A stretch of 13,579 nucleotides of DNA from Verrucomicrobiota bacterium (GTDB lineage: Bacteria > Verrucomicrobiota > Verrucomicrobiia > Chthoniobacterales > UBA10450), in assembly GCA_003219395.1 (NCBI GenBank), contig QHOR01000026.1:1-13579 (forward strand). Direction: 5' to 3'. The number at the start of each line of letters is the position of its first letter. The first letter of the stretch is position 1. Below, piece by piece: positions 1-7,407 of the stretch. The notes under the pieces were generated by a model, which was given only the letters and a program-made list of their open reading frames with translations, ran no database searches and was not told the DNA's origin. The translations under genes and the position numbers were made by a program.

Positions 1-949
1 AAGAAGGAATCCATCGTATGCCCCGCCGGCACCGGGTATTCCGGAAATTCATACCCGAGATTTTCGAGCGAAAACATGAGCCGCTCGGCCAGGCGCGATG
101 TGTTTTCAATTGTTGTTTCCGGCAAATCCGGGAAAATTGCTCGCATTTGCCCATCGCTCTTCAGATGCCGCTCGGCATTTTGCGTCAGCAATTTTCCCGC
201 AGCATCCAAATGCGTGTGCTCTCGAATACAGCTGAAGACATCAAGCACTTCGCGCCCGTACGGCTTCGCGTATTTCACACCGTTTGTTGCCAGGAGCGAT
301 AATCGGTATCCGCGTGCCAGATCGATCAGTTCGCGATTAACGCGTTCTTCACCCCGAATGAAATGTCGCTGAATTTCAACGAAAACATTTTCGCAGCCAA
401 ACGTGTCGATCAAAAATCGGGCGCGATCCGCAGATTTGTAGGGCGTTTGACGCGCTCGGTAAATGCATCCTGCGTTCGCGGACTTTTTCCGCTTCGTAAA
501 CCCATAGAAGTTCGTTTTGGCAGAATGCCAAAAGTCCGAGCTGGACTCGCATTAGCACGCTGCAAATGTGCGCTCCCCGATCCAAAGAGCGCTACCAATC
601 CTTTCGCAAATTCCGGTAGCTCATCCCATCGCACCGTGCATTTTCCTTTCTCGCTGCGCAGATGTGCCTTGGTCAGCAGCTCGCACAAATTTTTGTAGCC
701 GGTGCGATCTTCAACCAGCACAGGAAGCACTGCGCCGTCTTCCATCAACACTTCGCAGCCAATGATCGGGCGGACATTATGTTCACGCGCAGCGACGGAA
801 AATCGTTGCGCACCATACACCCCGTTGCGATCGAGCAACGCCATCGCCGGCATTTCCAGTTCGGCGGCGACCTCGGCTAATTGCTCTGGGAATGAACCGC
901 CGCGCAGAAAGCTAAATGCGCTGCACGCATGAAGTTCGACGTAGGACAT
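1..949 (-). pseudogene. dnaE2: Error-prone DNA polymerase DnaE2/ImuC, N-terminal part, frameshifted and cut by the window edge
   Basis: Encodes the start of the alpha-subunit-like translesion polymerase that works with ImuA/ImuB in SOS mutagenesis. The ATG at 949 opens a frame that reads as a DnaE2 PHP domain: ELHACSAFSFLRGGS (residues 5-19), ALLDRNGVYGA, PIIGCE, GYKNLCELLTKAHLRSEKG and GLVALFG (117-123). That frame stops at 410-412. The gene resumes one frame over, which is open from 551 to the left edge: ENVFVEIQRHFIRGEER, LLATNGVKYAKPYGREVLDV and HTHLDAAGKLL follow. A single shift must therefore lie between 551 and 412, where neither frame looks conserved. That segment is roughly 30 codons longer than I expect for the family and holds strong palindromes at 480-537. 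The gene may be a true pseudogene, a small insertion, or an assembly error. Identity is firm; functional state is not. No good ribosome binding site precedes the ATG. Confidence 0.86.
515..533. repeat. Perfect 8-bp inverted repeat inside dnaE2, nested in a second one
   Basis: TTTTGGCA at 515-522 and TGCCAAAA at 526-533 are exact reverse complements with a 3-base loop. A second exact pair, GGACTTTT at 480-487 and AAAAGTCC at 530-537, overlaps it. Both fall in the dnaE2 segment where the reading frame is lost and family similarity disappears, so this may be a small palindromic insertion. Seen directly; its origin is inference. Confidence 0.6.
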
Positions 950-956
950 GGCACAT

Positions 957-1064
957 CATCCGGAGCGCGAGCGAAGCACCTCTCCCAGAAAGCATTGATC
1001 ACGCTGGAGACCGGGAGTGTTCAATTTTCGTTTTGTGAGATCTCTCGCTCCGCTCGAGATGACA
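957..1064. repeat. REP-like inverted repeat pair between imuB and dnaE2
   Basis: The plus strand at 957-985 reads TCATCCGGAGCGCGAGCGAA followed by GCACCTCTCCC. The minus strand at 1064-1037 reads TGTCATCTCGAGCGGAGCGA followed by GAGATCTC. The two arms are imperfect copies in opposite orientation about 50 bases apart. The arrangement resembles bacterial REP/BIME elements. It fills almost the whole gap between the imuB stop (1068) and the dnaE2 start (949), genes that in the usual cassette lie close together. A shorter relative of the same motif is seen near 10917. Confidence 0.6.
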
Positions 1065-1067
1065 ATT

Positions 1068-2102
1068 TCAATCATAGATCCCGTCAATTTTCCAGCTTGC
1101 CTCCGATTCATGACAACGAACCAGTTCTCCAGTCTCCAATTGCAGATCCCAGTCTGCGAGTGCCCACAGTTTTTCATCCCACCAATTTCCGGAAAACAAA
1201 TACGGGCCGCGTTGATCGACGATTTTCCCACGAATATCTGCACCGCGAACGTGCGAAGGGCGGTCTTCATCCAACAGGACAGATCCAGATATTGCCGGCC
1301 GAAATCTTCGCAGCGCTGAGCGCAAAATATGGAGGGGCGAGCTCCTGCAAGCCTCGGGATATGATCCCGGCACCGAAGAGCTCCGCCCTAGATTGCGTGT
1401 CACCGAAGTTAGCGCCCACGCAAAAGGCTCTATCTGAAATGCATCTGGCCGATGCGTTTCTTCCAAAACCGGAGTACCGACACGATCAGCGCCCAGAAGA
1501 GCGGTCAAACGAGCAAGCGTTTCTGAGAGCTGATGCGGATTGCGTAACGTAGTTTCAAATAATCCGAATTGTTCTCTCGCAGGTTTGATCGGCTGCGCGC
1601 TCAGCGCGACCGCAACAATCGGATATTCGGATTTAAAATTCTCCAGATGCGTATGCAGCATCCGGAAGAGAAGGTCGATATTGTTGGTCGGCTGCGGAAT
1701 TTTGAAAGTGCGCTCGTAACTTTGTTTATCCGTGAAGGTGACGCGCAGGGTGAGTTCTTTTGCGACGAGATACATTCCGCCCAATCGAATGGCGAGTTGC
1801 TCCAAAAATCGGCGGAGCATGAACAGAAGTGGCTCGGCCGTTTCAATTTCGCTCTCAAATTCAAAACTCTCCTCGAATGACTCCGGGGGCCTGATGAGTT
1901 TGATTACTCTGCTAGATTGTCCATTTGCCCGCTCCCACAGTCGGATTGCTTCCGGTCCAAGTCGCGCCCCAAGCTGCTGCTTATCCAGCGCCGCAAGCTG
2001 ACCGATCATATGAATCCCCCATTTGTGCAGGATTGCCAGTATTTGGCAGATGTCGTTCTGCTGAGTTTTTGCTGCAGAATCCGACGAATCAAAGCGCTCC
2101 AT
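1068..2102 (-). CDS. imuB: N-terminally truncated ImuB (Y-family-like SOS mutagenesis adaptor), 344 aa
   Basis: ImuB is a catalytically inactive Y-family homologue that links DnaE2 to the sliding clamp during SOS mutagenesis. This product holds only the part after the palm and fingers. It has a helix-hairpin-helix/thumb region (about residues 18-62, LHKWGIHMIGQLAALDK), a little-finger-like region (about 75-175, LEQLAIRLGGMYLVAKEL) and a clamp-binding motif QFGLF at 178-182. It then has LARLTALLGADRVGTPVLEETHRPDAF in two adjoining stretches, and a C-terminal domain with ALRRFRPA, DQRGPYLFSGNWW and WKIDGIYD at the very end. Full-length ImuB is usually about 480-520 aa, so roughly 150-190 residues are missing. 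An in-frame TAA lies 9 bases upstream of the ATG and the helicase gene begins to overlap the space at 2152, so the missing part is not nearby. A LexA box lies 29 bases upstream. The frame is otherwise intact and well conserved. It could be a functional adaptor fragment or a recent remnant. Confidence 0.85.
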   Translation of the reverse strand: MERFDSSDSAAKTQQNDICQILAILHKWGIHMIGQLAALDKQQLGARLGPEAIRLWERANGQSSRVIKLIRPPESFEESFEFESEIETAEPLLFMLRRFLEQLAIRLGGMYLVAKELTLRVTFTDKQSYERTFKIPQPTNNIDLLFRMLHTHLENFKSEYPIVAVALSAQPIKPAREQFGLFETTLRNPHQLSETLARLTALLGADRVGTPVLEETHRPDAFQIEPFAWALTSVTRNLGRSSSVPGSYPEACRSSPLHILRSALRRFRPAISGSVLLDEDRPSHVRGADIRGKIVDQRGPYLFSGNWWDEKLWALADWDLQLETGELVRCHESEASWKIDGIYD

Positions 2103-2124
2103 GCGCGCAATTTAACCTGCGCAA

Positions 2125-2155
2125 CTTATATGTTCAAGTGAACATTGATGCTCAA
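2125..2155 (-). promoter_or_regulatory. LexA-regulated (SOS) promoter with perfect TGTTC-N4-GAACA box
   Basis: Minus strand: TTGAGC (2155-2150, possible -35), the 14-bp box TGTTCACTTGAACA (2144-2131), and TATAAG or CATATA (2132-2125, possible -10). The spacer is 17-19 bases depending on the -10 chosen. The arms extend to ATGTTCA/TGAACAT, fully symmetric around 2 bases. TGTTC-N4-GAACA is the LexA motif reported for Verrucomicrobia (established knowledge). A repressor bound here would sit between -35 and -10. The -35 overlaps the stop codon of the upstream helicase gene. The first gene downstream is the truncated imuB. Confidence 0.82.
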
Positions 2156-4134
2156 ATTATTTCGACTGGACACTTCGGCAACGCCTGCAGGAAAGCCCGG
2201 CCGTACGGCCTGGTCAGGACGCGACTGTCCAGGATGACGATAATGCCATGATCACTCTTTGTTCGGATCAAGCGTCCCACGCCCTGTCGCAATTTCAGGA
2301 TCGCTTCCGGAAGCGAATATTCAGTGAACGGATCGCCCCCGCGTTCCTCGATCAATTCAAGTTTCGCCTCCACCAACGGATGGTCCGGCACGGCAAATGG
2401 CAGACGCGTAATAACTACGTTCGAGAGCGCCTCACCTGGAACATCGACGCCCATCCAAAAACTGTCGGTGCCAAAAAGAACGCTGCGCGACGTGGTCTTG
2501 AATTGCTCCAACAGTTTTCCGCGCGGTGCGCCGCCGCCCTGCACCAGGAGATTGAAGTGCTTTTGCGAAAAGAATTGCGCCATTCGCTCGGCCACCTGCT
2601 GCATGCCGCGATGATTTGTAAAAAGTACGAACGCCCGCCCATCGGTTTTCTCGACAAAATGTGCGATCCAATGCTCCAGAGCTTGAGCGTACGTGGTCTC
2701 CCGAGGATCGGGCATTTTCTTCACGATGAATATTTTCATCTGTTTCTGGAAGTCGAACGGACTGCCGAGTAGCGCCGGCTCAACTTCGCCCGCCCCGATG
2801 CGTTGCCGAAAATAAGCGAGATCCGCGCGACCCACTGAGAGTGTCGCACTGGTCATGATGCACGAACAATTTTCACGAAAAAGCATTCGACGCAGCACAG
2901 GCGCAATATCGATTGGCGCAGCGTTAAGCGTAAGGAATTGGGCTGTCTTGCCGGTACGCTCGACCCAGTAAACGTGCTCTTGAGCGCTTTGCTCCAGGAA
3001 CGCTGCAATTCCCGCGCGTGCTTCGCGAATTCGCCTTGCGTATTCCTGTAATTCTGCTTTTAGAAAGTCGTCATCAGTACGCTTTACAACGTCGGCAACC
3101 CGCGCTTGCAACGCGGCGAACCGGTTCGTAATCGTGTCGGGCACCAGATCGGAGTCACGCACGCGAAACTCGCGGCCTTTTTTGAAATCGCATTTCGATT
3201 CAACCGCAGCAAAAAAAATTTCGGCGTCATCGACCAGTTCAGCCGCGAGTCTTACGCCCTCGGCATCGCGCGTTACGGTAAAAAGACCCTTGCGGGTGCG
3301 GGCATTGTAGAGCCGTTGGATGGTTGATCTCAGCCCGTACTGCGAGATGCCAATCCCAATTTGCCGTGAAGCGACTTGCTCGACCGTGTGTGCTTCATCC
3401 AAAATGAGGAAATCATTCGGAAAAATAAATCCGCTCTCGCGCTCTTCCTGCGCCTCCGGACTTATCAGCAGAATAAAGAGCAGCGTGTGATTAATCACCA
3501 GGACATCAGCGCCCAGCAAACGTTTGCGCGCTTGCTGATAAAAACAGCGGGAATCCTGGCCGCATGTTTTCTGTGTGCAGATATGCGCTTCGCTACAGAC
3601 CTGTACCCAAACTTTGGGATCCGGCTCGACCGATAAATCGCTGAGTGAACCATCACGAGTGGTGCGCGCCCATTCCGCAAGCCGGTTTAGCTCATTTTGC
3701 TCCGGCCCGGTAAAAAGCTCATTGGCTTGCTGCAACGCGCGTTCCAATCGCCGCGGACAAAGATAGTTTTGGCGGCCCTTGACCAACGCAGCCTTGAACT
3801 CGACCGGCAAAATCTTTTCTAAAATAGGGATATCTTTGTAAAGAAGTTGCTCCTGGAGATTGATGGTGTGAGTGGAGACGATTGCTTTTTTGTGCTGCTC
3901 GATCGCCCACAAGATTGCCGGCGTCAGGTAAGCCAGCGATTTTCCTACACCTGTTCCAGCTTCAATCACCAAATGACGCTCTTCCTCCAGCGCGTTGGCA
4001 ACAGCTGCAGCCATTTCCTGTTGTTGTGGACGGAACTCGAAATTCTTGGCCTTTGATAACGGGCCGCTTTCCGAGAAAAAAGCGCGGACACGTTCGACAA
4101 AATCGCTGCCTAAGGTGTTCTTCAGTGCAATCAT
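2152..4134 (-). CDS. DinG/XPD-family ATP-dependent DNA helicase with Fe-S cluster cysteines, 660 aa
   Basis: Superfamily 2 5'-3' helicase of the DinG/YoaA/XPD type, acting in DNA repair or structure resolution. Numbered from the ATG at 4134: Walker A EAGTGVGKS at 58-66; motif Ia STHTINLQEQL; four iron-sulfur cysteines at 126, 186, 191 and 197, whose spacing of the last three matches DinG; DEAH at 246-249. Later come ITSATLSVG, FTNHRG, GTDSFWMGVDVPGE, TRLPFAVPDHPL and the arginine-finger box QGVGRLIRT. A longer frame begins with TTG at 4179, but those 15 codons lie in the palindromic intergenic repeat and read as a non-conserved hydrophobic leader. The ATG before IALKNTLGS is therefore preferred. 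The gene is divergent from lptG. It ends inside the SOS promoter of imuB, so some imuB transcription might also come from read-through. DinG itself is an SOS gene in E. coli, but I see no LexA box at 4134-4348. Confidence 0.9.
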   Translation of the reverse strand: MIALKNTLGSDFVERVRAFFSESGPLSKAKNFEFRPQQQEMAAAVANALEEERHLVIEAGTGVGKSLAYLTPAILWAIEQHKKAIVSTHTINLQEQLLYKDIPILEKILPVEFKAALVKGRQNYLCPRRLERALQQANELFTGPEQNELNRLAEWARTTRDGSLSDLSVEPDPKVWVQVCSEAHICTQKTCGQDSRCFYQQARKRLLGADVLVINHTLLFILLISPEAQEERESGFIFPNDFLILDEAHTVEQVASRQIGIGISQYGLRSTIQRLYNARTRKGLFTVTRDAEGVRLAAELVDDAEIFFAAVESKCDFKKGREFRVRDSDLVPDTITNRFAALQARVADVVKRTDDDFLKAELQEYARRIREARAGIAAFLEQSAQEHVYWVERTGKTAQFLTLNAAPIDIAPVLRRMLFRENCSCIMTSATLSVGRADLAYFRQRIGAGEVEPALLGSPFDFQKQMKIFIVKKMPDPRETTYAQALEHWIAHFVEKTDGRAFVLFTNHRGMQQVAERMAQFFSQKHFNLLVQGGGAPRGKLLEQFKTTSRSVLFGTDSFWMGVDVPGEALSNVVITRLPFAVPDHPLVEAKLELIEERGGDPFTEYSLPEAILKLRQGVGRLIRTKSDHGIIVILDSRVLTRPYGRAFLQALPKCPVEII

Positions 4135-4148
4135 GAGGGGCAGTAGGA

Positions 4149-4275
4149 AATGACAAACCAAGAATGACGAATCATGCAAGAAGCCCGACTGCCGAATGAC
4201 GAACGGGCGAGGTCGCAGCTCTTTGTCGTTTGGTCATTTTGTTATTCCTTCGAGCTTCGTCATTCGGATTTCGTC
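4149..4275. repeat. Palindromic intergenic repeat built on the AATGACGAA motif
   Basis: Several copies of AATGACGAA-like units occur in both orientations: AATGACAAACC and GAATGACGAATC near 4149-4173, CCGAATGACGAA at 4192-4203, then TTTGTCGTTTGGTCATT, TTCGTCATTCGG at 4256-4267 and TTTCGTCAT. The 12-mers at 4192-4203 and 4256-4267 are exact reverse complements. It occupies most of the 214-base gap between two divergent genes, so promoters for both must lie in or beside it. I recall similar intergenic repeats in Chthoniobacterales-type genomes, but this needs a search. No coding potential is seen. Confidence 0.65.
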
Positions 4276-4348
4276 ATCTTTCTGTTTAGTTTCGGCGCGT
4301 GCCATGATTTGAATACGTAATTTACCACGCGAAAGTATCCAAATCGTC

Positions 4349-5488
4349 ATGAGACTTCTCGACCGGTACGTCATTCGCAATTTCCTGCAGGTCTATCTTT
4401 ACTGCATCGCCGGCTTCATCTCCATCTGGCTCATTTTCGACGTGAGCGATAACATCTCGACCTTTATCGATGAGCATGTGGGCCTGGTTCTGGTCGCCCG
4501 TTATTACGCCACTCAGATCCCGCAGGTTTTCATCATTCTACTTCCGGTTTCGCTTCTGCTATCGCTCCTTTTTGCTCTGGGCCGAATGTCGCGATCCAAC
4601 GAAATTGTCTCGATGCTCACCGCGGGTATAAGTCTTCCGCGTGTTCTGCTACCTCTGATTGGGATGGGACTTCTCACTGTTGGAGTCAGCATGGCGATGA
4701 ACTATTCGCTTGCGCCACATGCAGAACTGGCGCGCAAAACTTTTCTTTCGGAAGCGCAAGCCCGTCCGAGTCACTATGTCCAAGGGCAAATCTTTCGTAA
4801 TCGAACCGACTTGCGCACCTGGTTCATTCAAAATTTTCTGCCCCGAGGCAGTACATTCAATAACGTCCAGGTCCTTCAACAGGACGCGAACGACAACATC
4901 ATTACCAATTACGTCGCAAGTCGCGCATCCTATCGCCCGGAAGCCAAAACTTGGGATCTGGAGAACGTAAAGGTTGTTCACTACGATCCGGTGGGAAATA
5001 TTGTTGACGAGCAGATCTATCCTTCGCTCAAGATCGAGCACTGGAGTGAAACGCCATTCCGTCTCGGGAGCGCAAATGAACGCGCAGAATTTCTAAGTCT
5101 GCCTGAATTACGGGAGTATTTGCGTTTCAATTCAGATTTCCCAGCTACGTTGCTGGCACCGTTTCGCACCCATTTGTACTATCGGCTCGCTCTGCCGTGG
5201 ACCTGTTTGGTGGTCGTCTGCATCGCTGCACCGCTGGGAATCGGCTATTCGCGTCGCGGGGTATTGTCCAGTGTCGCCGCCGCGGTTTTTCTCGTCTTTT
5301 CGATGAACTTTCTGGTGCATCTGTTTCTCGCGCTGGGCGAAGGCGACCGCGTTTCTCCTTGGGTGGCGGCCTGGGCGCCAAACCTTCTGTTCGCCGCGAT
5401 CGGCCTCTATTTACTTTATCTGCGCGCATCCAACCGTGAACCTCCCAGTTTTAAGCTTTTCGCCGCGCGACGTATAGTATCACGATGA
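4349..5488 (+). CDS. LptF/LptG-family lipopolysaccharide export permease, 379 aa
   Basis: Inner-membrane permease of the LptB2FG transporter, which extracts lipopolysaccharide and passes it to LptC/LptA. The sequence begins MRLLDRYVIRNFL, more like LptG than LptF. Membrane segments fall at about 12-31, 56-78, 97-117, 280-296, 304-328 and 339-360. A large periplasmic domain (about 120-275) between segments 3 and 4 gives the family's 3+3 layout. The conserved SNEIVSMLTAGISLPRVL follows segment 2. Length is normal for the family. It is the first gene of a plus-strand operon whose next gene overlaps it by ATGA. The start has no clear ribosome binding site, and a weak TTGAAT near 4310 is the only -35 candidate. 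LptF versus LptG is left open. Confidence 0.92.
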   Translation: MRLLDRYVIRNFLQVYLYCIAGFISIWLIFDVSDNISTFIDEHVGLVLVARYYATQIPQVFIILLPVSLLLSLLFALGRMSRSNEIVSMLTAGISLPRVLLPLIGMGLLTVGVSMAMNYSLAPHAELARKTFLSEAQARPSHYVQGQIFRNRTDLRTWFIQNFLPRGSTFNNVQVLQQDANDNIITNYVASRASYRPEAKTWDLENVKVVHYDPVGNIVDEQIYPSLKIEHWSETPFRLGSANERAEFLSLPELREYLRFNSDFPATLLAPFRTHLYYRLALPWTCLVVVCIAAPLGIGYSRRGVLSSVAAAVFLVFSMNFLVHLFLALGEGDRVSPWVAAWAPNLLFAAIGLYLLYLRASNREPPSFKLFAARRIVSR

Positions 5489-5994
5489 ACCCGCTTCCAA
5501 ACGAATGGGCAATCACACATCGGGCAGACAGCTGCGCAGCGACACATCGACCGTTTGTCGCCGGCGAATATTTTTACACGCTGCTCTATCACAGTGCGGA
5601 CGGCTATCGGCGCGAGGATTTGAGTGAAGAGGCGTGGCAAAACCGGAATGAAAACATTCAGCCATTTTCATTTTGGAGATCACGTTACGAACCTTTACCA
5701 CCCAAGCCGCCCGAACCGCTTCCGAGAGAAAATGCGGAACAACTCTTTCGCCGTTTAATTGAATCCCAGAATCCGCCTGCGAATGCCTGCTATGTCCTTG
5801 CCGCAATGCTTGAGCGCAAGCGCGTCCTGAAACAAGTGAAGACGGAAGAGAGTACCAACGGGCGTGTTTTGATTTACGAACACGACGCGACCGGCGATGT
5901 GTTCGTTGTGCCCGATCCGCAATTGCGGCTGGACGAGTTGGAAAACGTGCAAAACGAAGTGGCAGAGCTGCTCCAAGCTGCGGCACATGCTTGA
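5485..5994 (+). CDS. Conserved hypothetical protein, probably PVC-superphylum specific, 169 aa
   Basis: Function unknown. The start overlaps the permease stop as ATGA (5485-5488), so translation is probably coupled. Visible features: a CAATHRPFVAGEYFYTLLYH block (cysteine 17) that resembles a treble-clef or zinc-ribbon half, WRSRYEP after NIQPFSFW (about 58-70), a proline-rich linker (PKPPEPLPRE), a helical block ACYVLAAMLERKRVLKQVKTEE, then FVVPDPQLRLDELENVQNEVAELL at the C-terminus. There is no signal peptide or membrane segment, so it is probably cytosolic. From memory, Planctomycetes and Verrucomicrobia carry small proteins with the same order: a Cys-x2-T block, FxFWR, LxRKR, VxDP and a final VQ helix. 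That link is inference. The only other Cys is near the LAAMLERKR block, so metal binding within one chain is doubtful. Confidence 0.85.
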   Translation: MNPLPNEWAITHRADSCAATHRPFVAGEYFYTLLYHSADGYRREDLSEEAWQNRNENIQPFSFWRSRYEPLPPKPPEPLPRENAEQLFRRLIESQNPPANACYVLAAMLERKRVLKQVKTEESTNGRVLIYEHDATGDVFVVPDPQLRLDELENVQNEVAELLQAAAHA

Positions 5995-6003
5995 AAGATC
6001 GAC

Positions 6004-7026
6004 ATGCTTCTTCCCTGGTTTTTCGAAAAATTTCCTCTTTATCTCGCGCCGATGGCCGGGGTGTCGGACAAAATTTTCCGACAGCTCTGCAAGGAATATG
6101 GCGCGGACGTTCTCACGACCGAATTCGTTTCTGCCGAAGGAATTTTCCGCCGCAATGCGCGGACGCGTGAATACCTGGATTTTGATGAGATCGAACGCCC
6201 AATTGGTGTGCAACTCTTCGGTGCCGACCGCAATCACATGGCGGAAGCGGCGTGCCAGGTCGTCGATTGGGTGGATCCAGATTTCATCGATCTGAACTTC
6301 GGTTGCCCTGTTAAGAAAGTAGTCTCCAGAAATGGCGGCTCCGCGTTGTTGAAAGATTGTGCGACTTTGGCCAGCGTGGCGGCCGCGGTAGTTCGAGCGA
6401 TCGCGCCACTGCCGGTAACGGCCAAGATCCGCATCGGCTGGGATGCCAGCTCGATTAACGCCACGCGCGTAGCATGCCTGCTCGTTGACGCAGGGGTCGC
6501 GGCGATAACTGTGCACGGTCGCACACGCGCGCAAGGTTATGCTGGCGCCGCAGATTGGGATGTTATCGGCGAAGTTGCCGCCGCTGTTCCGATTCCGGTT
6601 ATCGGGAACGGCGATCTATCCAGTGCCGACGACGTCGCGAAACGACGGCGTGAAGCTGGAGTCGCGGGCGCAATGATCGGTCGCGCAGCCATGCGCGCCC
6701 CATGGATCTTCAATCAGATCAAAGAATATCTCGCCAGCGGAAAAATGGCGGATGCACCCAGCCTGTCGCAAAAATGGAACTTAGTGATGCGGCACTGCCA
6801 GTTCGCGGTTCGCGAATTTGGCGCGGAGGAATCCGCAATTCGCTCCATGCGCGCGCGCCTGATGGCTTATTCTTGGACTATGCCTCGCGCGAAACGGTTG
6901 CGTGAAAACTTTGCACATGTGTCGACGCTCGCCGAAGTTGAAGCGATCGCGGAAGAAAATATCTCGAATGAACAAATTATGGGCAGGGAGCAGGAAAATG
7001 CGATCCCAGCATTGCTGCTTTCCTAA
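6004..7026 (+). CDS. dusB: tRNA-dihydrouridine synthase, DusB-type, 340 aa
   Basis: FMN enzyme that reduces uridines in the D-loop of tRNA with NADPH. The TIM-barrel start YLAPMAGVSDKIFRQLCKEYGAD is at 13-35. LTTEFVSAEG and PIGVQLFG follow, then the catalytic cysteine, Cys101, in DLNFGCPVKKV with GGSALLKD behind it. Next come VTAKIRIGWD, the histidine block ITVHGRTRAQGYAG (FMN and tRNA contacts), PVIGNGDL and the phosphate site GAMIGRAAMRAPWIF. The C-terminal helical tRNA-binding domain includes RSMRARLMAYSW. Length fits the family. It begins 9 bases after the preceding hypothetical gene, with only a weak GAAAG ahead of the ATG. Confidence 0.95.
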   Translation: MLLPWFFEKFPLYLAPMAGVSDKIFRQLCKEYGADVLTTEFVSAEGIFRRNARTREYLDFDEIERPIGVQLFGADRNHMAEAACQVVDWVDPDFIDLNFGCPVKKVVSRNGGSALLKDCATLASVAAAVVRAIAPLPVTAKIRIGWDASSINATRVACLLVDAGVAAITVHGRTRAQGYAGAADWDVIGEVAAAVPIPVIGNGDLSSADDVAKRRREAGVAGAMIGRAAMRAPWIFNQIKEYLASGKMADAPSLSQKWNLVMRHCQFAVREFGAEESAIRSMRARLMAYSWTMPRAKRLRENFAHVSTLAEVEAIAEENISNEQIMGREQENAIPALLLS

Positions 7027-7035
7027 CGTTTTTCC

Positions 7036-7407
7036 ATGACGACGGAATCCACCGCTACCAATTATAAAATCGGCAATGAACGCCTGATCAGCGTCACCGA
7101 AAAAGCTGCGCGAAAGCTGGAGTCGCTGCTGGAAGAAAAAGGCAAGCCAGAGGGGGCGTTGCGTCTGGCTGTGGTAGGCGGTGGCTGCTCCGGACTGCAA
7201 TATGTCATGGACCTGGTAGAGGGCCCGAAGCAGCGCGATATCCTGGTTCCGACCTCAAATGTTCGCCTGGTTGTCGATCCGAAGAGCGCACTTTTCGTCA
7301 GCGGCTCGGTGCTCGATTACAGCGAAGACCTGCAAAAGGGTGGCTTCAGAGTCACCAATCCGAATGCAGTTGCGCACTGCTCGTGCGGAGAAAGTTTTGC
7401 GGTGTAG
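7036..7407 (+). CDS. erpA: A-type iron-sulfur cluster carrier (ErpA/IscA family), 123 aa
   Basis: Small carrier that delivers iron-sulfur clusters to apo-proteins. The HesB/IscA fold begins at ISVTEKAARKLESLLEE (about 18-35). The three cluster ligands are Cys51 (GGGCSGLQY), Cys115 and Cys117 (AHCSCGESF near the C-terminus). ErpA and IscA cannot be told apart with certainty from this, so the symbol is tentative. It is the last gene of the plus-strand operon, 9 bases after dusB, and converges on frr. No clear terminator is seen in the 177 bases (7408-7584) between the two genes. Confidence 0.9.
   Translation: MTTESTATNYKIGNERLISVTEKAARKLESLLEEKGKPEGALRLAVVGGGCSGLQYVMDLVEGPKQRDILVPTSNVRLVVDPKSALFVSGSVLDYSEDLQKGGFRVTNPNAVAHCSCGESFAV

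Noticed and set aside
376..585. Third-frame open reading frame in the damaged dnaE2 segment
   Set aside because: It reads plausibly but matches no part of DnaE2 and has no start context; best seen as a shadow of the frameshifted region.
923..936. Loss of the second histidine of the PHP motif in DnaE2 (ELHACS instead of ELHxHS) as evidence of gene decay
   Set aside because: Many DnaE2 proteins naturally carry other residues here (for example HCLS), so the change is not informative about function.
4135..4179. TTG-initiated N-terminal extension of the helicase resembling a hydrophobic leader
   Set aside because: The codons fall in the AATGACGAA repeat and a cytoplasmic helicase should not have a leader; the ATG at 4134 is better.
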